From Paracamarosporium sp. OC-R06-R3 (taxonomy: Eukaryota; Ascomycota; Dothideomycetes; Pleosporales; Didymosphaeriaceae), in assembly GCA_019828545.1 (NCBI GenBank), contig JACVRA010000109.1, positions 1 to 64,000 on the forward strand: a stretch of DNA of 64,000 nt, written 5' to 3'. Shown piece after piece: positions 56,888-64,000 of this stretch. Numbering within the stretch: position 1 is the first letter of the stretch; every line of letters begins with the position of its first letter. The translations under genes were made by a program, and so were the position numbers. The notes under the pieces are model-generated. The model searched no databases. It had not been told where the DNA came from and was given only the letters and a program-made list of their open reading frames with translations.

Positions 56888-57865
56888 TACGTGGTGAGCG
56901 GTGAGGGCGGTCAATTGAGGTTCTACCAATCAGAGGAATGTGATACATTGGATTCTCCTCTTGACGCATCATCCGATCGCAATTATCATGTGCCAGGATA
57001 TCCTCGAGTCCGTCTTGGTGACGACGTATCAATAGCAGAGTTCCTCATCTCGGAGTACTGGGCAACGGATCTCGAGGAGATTGCTCCGCACCTGTGGCTC
57101 ACGTCAATGCAATTAAGCAGCCACATCCATCCTTCGCATTCGAACCAGGTCAGAAGCCGGAGCATCATACTCACAGAAGACCTAAGGCTCCATCTCCTCT
57201 GGCTATCTAACAGCATTTTCATCAAACCGCTTCCTGCATATCTACTTTCACACAATTTCTAGAACACTTTCATTAATAATCCTCAATCGCCATTGTGTGG
57301 ACGTAGGGCAGACATTCAAAGAGCTGCGCTCGGGTTTATTCGGACTTACACACATCTCATTCGGTACGAGTCGGACTTTCGTGTTGCGAAAGACTTGCAC
57401 CTTATCCCTCCCAACATGCAGTGGGAAACGTTTGGGTGATTCTTAGAAAGCTTATCCTGCATTCGGGATGGCCATGTGTCTAAGCGTTACTTATACGGGG
57501 AGATCCGATTGACAAGGCTGAATTTCTGGACGAAGGTCTTTCTTCGCAAATGGGATTACCAAAGGATGGAGATTCAGTATGGTGACTGGTTTGCACGCTT
57601 CTACGAGCCTTTGCTCTTCGCCTTCGCTATATTGTTCCTGGCCTTGAATGCAATGCAAGTAGTGCTCGCCGTTGATCAGGTTTCGCCCTCTCAGTGGTTC
57701 TCGTTCTGGACAATGTGCCGCGGATTTGGTATCTTTACGCTTTGCGTAGCCGCTTTGCTTGTTGTAGGTTTCATAGCTATTATAGCTGCGATGATCTTGC
57801 GAGAATGCATATTCGCAGCCAAGGATAAGATCAGGAAAAGACAGCGACGCTTTTCCCAGACATAA
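56888..57865 (+). pseudogene. DUF6601 membrane protein gene with two in-frame stops
   Basis: One reading frame runs from about 56888 to the stop at 57863-57865 and matches the fungal DUF6601 family along its whole length: IAPHLWLTSMQLSSHIHP, SRSIILTEDLRLHLLWL, SIFIKPLPAYLLSH, then LGFIRTYTHLIRYESDF and YLYGEIRLTRLNFWTKVFLRKWDYQ. The C terminus has two membrane helices (LLFAFAILFLALNAM and LCVAALLVVGFIAIIAAMIL). The frame is broken by TAG at 57260-57262, where intact members usually have Trp, and TGA at 57437-57439. No ATG exists in this frame upstream. Splicing cannot remove the stops without losing conserved residues. The stops fit single G:C-to-A:T changes. Function of the intact family is unknown. 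Confidence 0.75.
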
Positions 57866-58199
57866 GCAAAAATTGGGCCTTAAAGGAAACAAGAAAGGGG
57901 TGGAAGGTAATGCGATGGAAGAGGATGTATATAAATTAGGCTATTACCTTCTATATACAAGGGTTGGTCTTTTGAATAATTTGGTGATTGACAATTACGC
58001 TTTTGGCGAAGTTAAGTTGATCGATGTTTTCTGGACGTCGCAAGCATTTGAAAATTTCCTAAATCTACATGTAGATATCGACTTTCAGCAGGATTTCAGC
58101 CGCGTTATTCAAGGTATTCTTGCCTGGTGCAATTAGCGTGTCTTGTGCCTCTATGTCATTGCATCGATAGGAAGCGGGCCAGTCACATATAACTCGTTC

Positions 58200-59815
58200 C
58201 GTGTGAACTTTGTATGGGACGGTCCATCTTTCTGGTCTGCCTTCTGGTTAATCCGCGACTTTCGGTACGGAAAAGCCTCCGTCCATAGATGTTAATGGGC
58301 TTCATGATGGCTACAATGGTTTTTGCAGTGGCAATTCCCACTCTTTCCAGCGCAATAACAGGATTCACCAGTATATCCAAAACATACATTCCGGACCATT
58401 GGAACCGCAATCAGATTTGCTTATATCAGGTCAATTTGATTCTCTGCATCATCTATGATGATTAAGAATTGGGTGAACAGATGACTTCCGTGTAATTGAC
58501 AATGAGACTCGACCCTGGACAAGAACTTTCGAGGTATATGGACGTCATTTAATCTTTTTACCACGACTCTTTTGTGCCGATTCCCAGGGGCATCACCTGT
58601 TTCCCCTACTACGTTTTGTACTCAGGCCTACGCCGAACTTATATAAAAAAAATCCAGATGGACGTCATCAATGGCGACTACTTCGTGGCTCACATCCAGC
58701 ATGATCCTCTCATATCTGACGAACCTTTCTCGAATGTGAACCATGTGATATCTTGTTCCCGTTTAGAGTGAATAAATATCGCTTATAAATGGAACGCAGA
58801 TTATACCTACCAGTCCCTCGTGACTATCAATGGTTTCACCACCCTAACATCTGGTTGCTTCCTGCAAAACCACGTATCCAAACATAGGTGCACCAGATAC
58901 GCTATGGAAATCAAGGATATTATGTTATCATAGGCTGGCCCATAATGAAGATGCTCAGCAATATAAACCAAACGCGAAATCCAACACAAGTTCGAGATTT
59001 ATGGGCCACAAGCTCGACCCTCTGACAGAACATATCAGCTTCGGATCTTTACGACCCTACACTTTACGGTCCGGCAAATACTTCTCAAGCCCCAAGCTAC
59101 TCGCAAAAGCTTTGGGCGTGGTAACACGAGACGCATACTAGATTGTACATATAGAGTCATAGGACCTGCCAACCAAGTAAAGTGCGTCATCTCCCTCTGT
59201 AATATCCTCGTTGTTCCACCGCTAATACTTCACAAGAACCACCAATGGGGATTCCCCGCACAGCTACTCTGCATGAGTGCCATGCTCCTCGTTTAGACGA
59301 TCGGTATCCTCATCGCGTGGTACCAGGCTCACTCTGCATTGCACAAACAAGGCCGCGGTAGCATTTCCGGTGCACAAAAGGCTGTGGTCGAACTCGCGAC
59401 AGCCATGCAGGAGGAATCAGGCATCGATAACGCAAAGCTACAAGGTCTCACTGAGAAAGAGATGAGCCAGCGCATAAAGACGGCCTGTGGTTGAGGTATC
59501 AGCTACAGTCCGCCAATCCTTACATAGACGCAATTGCCGGATACTTCGTTTAGGAGACGGTTCCAGCGCGAGAATTGGTGGGCTAGCGCAACGGCACTCT
59601 TTCTACTCGTTACAGTCATTATTTGGACGGTTAATTCGAGGAACTCATCATTCAGGTTTTTGTTGGTAAGTCCAAACTGTGCGATGTTCTTTGCGCTTTC
59701 GGCTGGTTCATCGAAGAAGAGTAGGACGTTCTTCATTCTTGTGTGGTCGGTTTTGCCAGCAATGCCTATCGTTATTCTGAGTCTATTGTCAGGAGAATAC
59801 CCCTTAGATTGACGA
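58200..59815 (+). pseudogene. Decayed multi-spanning fungal membrane protein gene
   Basis: Fragments in the plus strand read like one eroded family member. At 58208-58285 there is VWDGPSFWSAFWLIRDFRYGKAS; near 58290-58420 MATMVFAVAIPTLSSAITGF; near 58790-58920 YKWNADYTYQSLVTINGF; at 59240-59815 HQWGFPAQLLCMS, IGILIAWYQAHSALHKQG, AVVELATAMQEESG and a C-terminal helix-rich tail ending EYPLD. The last part is a single frame broken by TAG 59293-59295, TGA 59492-59494 and TAG 59525-59527; a short intron could remove the last two, but not the first. Intact relatives are long fungal membrane proteins of unknown function with a short N-terminal helix bundle and a large outer loop. Exact limits are uncertain. 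Confidence 0.5.
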
Positions 59816-62800
59816 GTTCGTCATCAGGTCAACTCCAAAAAAGATGGTCTTCGTCTGTGCTAAGCAATTCTTCTCTCGGCATTGAGAACTGCAAACATTC
59901 GTCTGGAGGATCTGTATCCTCGCTGAGGTGGCTCCCTCTGGCTTACCGCCGAACACTGCTTGAGCGACGTCCCCCTGGAACAAAGCAGGAATATCACCGT
60001 GGCCGAGCGCAGAGCAGACCGCTCGATCAGTGTCTCCACAGATGCACGATCCCAGCGGAAAACAAAACCATGAAGATTTGCCGTACACCGAGTTGGTGTT
60101 GGCCCAGCGCGGGACCCTAGTGAGTCGGTACCACAGCAGAGCTGCGGACTGAATGCTGTACCTTTACTAAGCTGTTAAGCTTATAGGAGACAACGACTTT
60201 GGGAGTAATTGCAAAAGTATAGTTTAGTAAGAACAGCAAGGGGTTATAGCTCAACAGGTAAGGTAGCAGTCAAATATTTTATACAGGCTGCAGAGCCTTA
60301 CAATCTCTCTCTACAGACGCCTCCACAGCCAACTTCAAAATCTGCACAACAAATCCTCAGCAATGTCGTTCCTGATACCCTTTCAAGAATATCGCGGCAA
60401 GAGCCCCAGCTATGTCAATACGCGTAGAGTCTGGGACAGCCTGACGAAGCCATGCCGTACACCGACGCATGGTCTCCACTTCAAATCCCCATCGACGAAG
60501 TGGGCCACCTTGGAATCGCGGGCACACGTCCGCAAGCTGCAAGTGGACAAAGCTGCAAATCTCGATGCCCAAAAAGCTTGAAGTCGATCTCCGCCTGGAG
60601 ACGACATTACACATGGCGATAGCCGAGGAGATGATGATCGGCGGCACTGCGCGAAAAGCTTCACGTCAAAGACGGACACCGAGTTGCCAACACGCAGATC
60701 GAAGGATGATTTTGAATGCCCGATGTCTGGAGCAGACGCCCCGTTGTGAGGCCTCGGTCGATCTGTTCCTGTCGTGGATCCACTTGGCAGCGACAGTGCT
60801 TGTGAAGAAGAATCCAGCGACAAGACAAGCAAAGAAGGTACAGCACCTCCTTGAAGGGTGAAGGAGAGCAAGATGGTCCTATTACCCAATCCAGAAGGTA
60901 GATCAGCACCCAGCTATTTCTTTGGAAATACCTTCGCACCTACAGATCCTACAGCAGGTGATCCTGCCATCCTTCGTTTCTCCGCAATCTCTTGTACGCG
61001 GGTCCCTCTTTGCTAAGAAACCCGTGCGAAACTTTAATAATCAATCGCCCTGGATCATCATACATCTGGATGGACAGCCACGATCTACACACGCCGTCGA
61101 TCTAAGAGACGTGACGTCAAGCATGTGAGCATATGATGAATCGTAGAGACGTGCACGGCGTGGCATTTCTCAGCGCCCGACTCAAACTCTTGGGTCCCAC
61201 GCCTATGCATTCAACTTCTCCTTTCGCAGAGCCGAGTTGACGGACCCGCACGCAGGAGGATCTTCCTGCGAGGGAACGAAGGAAAAGAAAAAAAAAAAAA
61301 GACAAGAAAAGAAACTAACAACCGTGCAACTTCCCCTCGCACGTCAGAGCAAACAATCGAGCCTAGACAAAGACCAGCTAGCACCTCATCTCATCCGCAG
61401 ACCAATAAACATGTGACATGCAGTTGGACCTCCCTCGGTCCTTCCTGCACCGCCTCACGGCCCCTAGCCACACCCCCAGCACCTCATCCGCCCCACACGT
61501 GACGCTATGTATGTAATTGCAAAAGAAAAGACCCCCGGTCCGGACCCTGATCACCGCGCTCGCAAACAAACACCACAGACAAGCTTCACACTTGGCTAAT
61601 AGCGACACCCCAGGCTCGCCCGGCGCCCGCAAAATAGCCACGTTATTGCTGCTAGTTGCAAACGCCGGCCGGCTAGCTGGTCACATCTCCACATGCATGG
61701 ATGCATCGATCCGTTCACCGCATACCCCTTGGCTTGCAGCGCACGCATACCACGTAGTCTACTCACCCACGATAGTCTCGTCGCAAAACGGCGCTATCGA
61801 AATCTCGGGCGTAAAGCCACCCGGCGAGCCCGGCAGCGCAGCGCAGCGCGCCATCAGCTGACCTGAGCAGCGCGCGCGTGAAGTGCGTGGGTGCGTGCTC
61901 GGGGCTTGGGCCTGGGCTCTGCATTTGCAATGGGCGTCGGCGCGGATGCTACGACGGTGCGCGAGGGCTAAGCTTTGTGCGGCATTTCTTGGCTTTCAAA
62001 CACTTTGTGTGGGTGGGTGTTTGATGCTCCGCGTGCGGACGGCAGGACAGAGACAGTGTTTCTGGTGTTGTAGCTGGCAGGGGTGTCGAGGTTGGGCTAA
62101 GCTTCAGATGTGAGACGGGGCTATGGGGACGGAAAGCTTGAGGGCGAGGAGTGGGACGGACGGTGCGTGCAGGTTCTGCGCGAAGTGCTACGGTGCCGGT
62201 AGCTAGGGGGAATGGGGTAGTGTGAGGGGAGGGATTGGGCGGCGTTGGATCGAGGAGACAGAGGGCGGGGCGATGGCCAGTTCAGCGTGCTAAGTCAATG
62301 AGGGCAGAGAGGCGTGAAACGGCGTCGCCCAGGGATGCGGGCAGCCGAAAGAGGCTCCATGTGTGTTTCGCGACACCAGGAACGACGGTAGCCAGCGAGC
62401 GGCCAATACTCGGCGGTTCAGCGGCGATGGCACGGTCGCCGCGGCCGCCGAGAAAGACAGATTGGGACGTCGATGGACGGGTGCAAGGACGGCAAGCAAT
62501 CCAGCTGGCCTCTGAGCCTCAATGCTTGGCCGCTCCGCTACGCTCAGAGACACTTAGGACACCAAAGCGCCCGACTCGGGGCCTTCTAGCCCCGCGCCCT
62601 TGGGAATCGACGTCGCGCGGGCGTGTCGCAGGCTGCCCACACCAACATGCATTGGGCGTGGGAAAGGGTTTCGCGCCCAGCTGCATCCGTACTCGGGGTC
62701 TCGCTGCGCCAGGGTTCACCCGCGTGTTGTGCATGCTGCAGCAATCATATAGTGGCCCGTCGGCGAGTACAGGGCTGCCTGCTACTCCGCTCCGTGCTCC

Positions 62801-63500
62801 TCTTCGCCTTCGCTGCTCACCTACCCGTAGTCGTCGTCTCCATAATAATCCCCTCGGACGCTGCGCCGCTTGACGCCTGCAAAACGTCATCTTTCACATC
62901 GTCCAGGTCCAACTGTCGTCAAGCCTCGGGCGTCGTGGTCTTGGGTCCCAAGCTGTGTTTCCGCTCCATCCCGCTCGCCGAGCTGCACTGCGCAGATAGA
63001 TATACGCGTCCCCCTCCTGCAAAGACCGCAGCTCACGTCAAACTGTTTCTTTCATTCGTCGACGGCGTTTAACCGCACAGCCTGGGCACGCGCGGCATTC
63101 AAGATCCCACGTTGTTTGACTTCCAGGGTCCCGCCTTCCCATTCCGGACGTTCCAATCCCATTGTAGCACCACCCACAACAACACAAGAGAAAGAGCTAT
63201 CGCGAGGGGTCCACAACGCACTCTGTACAACACAAAGGAGATTGCCGCTCGCACCTCACCACCAACCTGCCCAATCAACCCAAAACACTACGTCGCCAGG
63301 CACCCAACTGTACGCCGCACGCCGCACATCTTCACCACGTACCGTACCACGGCGCAGCAGCATCCTTTTGGGCCCCCGCACAAAAGAAGCTACATCTCAC
63401 CATAGCCAACAAAGGACCTACATAATCCCACCGCCGGGTCAAATCTCCACACACACACACACACACACTCACACATCAACCCCCGCGACCACCCTCCACA
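59816..63500. other. Long gene-poor region, GC-rich toward the right
   Basis: About 3.7 kb. The left part (59.8-61.2 kb) contains overlapping open frames on both strands (for example 60410-60889 minus, 60469-60861 plus) with no recognisable family. A 13-base A run lies at 61288-61300. From 61.5 kb the sequence is GC-rich, with long frames caused by composition; this is probably the promoter and 5' UTR of the gene at 63501. Confidence 0.4.
63449..63468. repeat. (AC)10 microsatellite
   Basis: Ten AC dinucleotides about 30 bp before the ATG at 63501, inside the presumed 5' UTR; likely polymorphic between strains. Confidence 0.85.
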
Positions 63501-64000
63501 ATGATACCCCACACCCTCCTCTCCGCCTTCACATCCCTCCTCCTCCTCAGCACAACCGCCCACGCAGTCCCCTCACGGACCCACTGCCGCTGCACCATAA
63601 CCTCAACCGACGCCTCGCCCTCCCCGCCCTCGACCTACCGCGACTCCCTCGAGAACCCAGACACCCTCATCTCGACCACCTCCACGCCGCCAGACCTGTG
63701 CACCGCGCTGGGGCCCTCGCTGGAGAACCTGCGCCACACGAACCCCGCCCTCTTCGAGTCATATATCTCGCGGACAGACGCCCAGCCCGCGGCGGGGACC
63801 CAGGCGCAGAAACCCATCTCTACGACGGTCCTCCTGAGGCTCGCTGCGCAGCAGGGGTTCCAGAACTTGGGTGTTGTGATGCCGAGTGTGCCTGAAGGGC
63901 GGGGGGAGGTAACAGAGAAGATAGAGTGTCGGACGGAGGCGGGCGACGGCGATGCTGAGGCGTGGTCTGCGTACCAGGTGAGCTGGGTGACGCTGGTGGT
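63501..64000 (+). CDS. Secreted or membrane protein, N-terminal part (runs off window)
   Basis: An ATG at 63501 opens a frame that stays open to the window end (166 codons seen). The first 21 residues, MIPHTLLSAFTSLLLLSTTAHA (cleavage likely after AHA), form a strong signal peptide, followed by a mature start with CRC and a Ser/Thr/Pro-rich stretch. Further cysteines (DLCTALG, IECRTE) suggest disulphides. The last visible residues VSWVTLVV may begin a membrane helix, or an intron may start at the GTGAGC at 63977. No family is recognised from this fragment. Codon use is strongly C-ending, as in other GC-rich genes of the window. Confidence 0.6.
   Translation, partial: MIPHTLLSAFTSLLLLSTTAHAVPSRTHCRCTITSTDASPSPPSTYRDSLENPDTLISTTSTPPDLCTALGPSLENLRHTNPALFESYISRTDAQPAAGTQAQKPISTTVLLRLAAQQGFQNLGVVMPSVPEGRGEVTEKIECRTEAGDGDAEAWSAYQVSWVTLV

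Noticed and set aside
60238..60300. tRNA-like words (TATAGCTCAACAGGTAAGGTAGC)
   Set aside because: An A-box-like stretch is present but there is no B box, no matching acceptor stem and no cloverleaf.
62235..63895. Long plus-strand frames at 62235-62873 and 62870-63895
   Set aside because: Composition-driven; the second overlaps, in another frame, the signal-peptide gene starting at 63501, which has the better start and codon pattern.
1..64000. CRISPR arrays, bacterial operons, ribosome binding sites and insertion sequences
   Set aside because: The sequence is fungal nuclear DNA with spliceosomal introns; no such structures were seen.

Overview
The window is nuclear DNA of a filamentous ascomycete (Pezizomycotina; the gene content fits a Dothideomycete, but the species cannot be read from sequence alone). 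The evidence is intron structure and gene families. Introns are short (about 44-60 bp, a few of 82-127 bp) with GTAAGT-like donors, CTAAC/CTGAC branch sites and YAG acceptors. The families are typically fungal: a HET-domain protein, 2EXR/F-box-like proteins, DUF6601, a CmcJ/AsaB-like protein, a DUF4863 protein and fungal P450s. Genes lie on both strands with no operons. Exon coordinates were worked out by hand from splice signals, reading phase and protein-family continuity, and are given per gene.

Region 1 (1-11.3 kb) is a dense, accessory-looking run of catabolic or tailoring genes: an EthD-domain protein (cut by the window edge), an AtuA/DUF1446 gene with an in-frame TGA, a P450, a VOC/glyoxalase protein, three short-chain dehydrogenases and a zinc alcohol dehydrogenase. 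No PKS, NRPS or terpene synthase is present. An AtuA-type protein beside an ADH and SDRs recalls bacterial acyclic-terpene utilisation loci, but this is inference.

Region 2 (12-24 kb) carries an SR-x-D/E repeat protein, a large HET protein with N-terminal membrane segments, a long annexin, two 2EXR-like proteins and GPI2 (GPI-anchor synthesis). The 3' end of GPI2 overlaps its convergent neighbour.

Region 3 (25.4-33.3 kb) is the clearest pathway: a pisatin-demethylase-like P450, a salicylate/3-hydroxybenzoate-type FAD monooxygenase, gentisate 1,2-dioxygenase and an FAH-family hydrolase. Together they could convert a hydroxybenzoate through gentisate and maleyl/fumarylpyruvate to central metabolites. 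Region 4 (33.7-43.8 kb) holds an orphan gene, an aldo-keto reductase, an FAD oxidoreductase, a secreted GH16 glucanase with a 16-nt exon, a 2.75-kb gene-free gap and a DUF4863 protein.

Region 5 (44.4-52.2 kb) is a housekeeping block: a Cdh1-type APC/C activator, M18 aspartyl aminopeptidase, a Pho13-type HAD phosphatase and the DNA primase large subunit. Region 6 (52.9-64 kb) returns to accessory character: a TPR protein, a CmcJ/AsaB-like protein, two decayed membrane-protein genes with in-frame stops, a long gene-poor stretch, and the start of a secreted or membrane protein running off the right edge.
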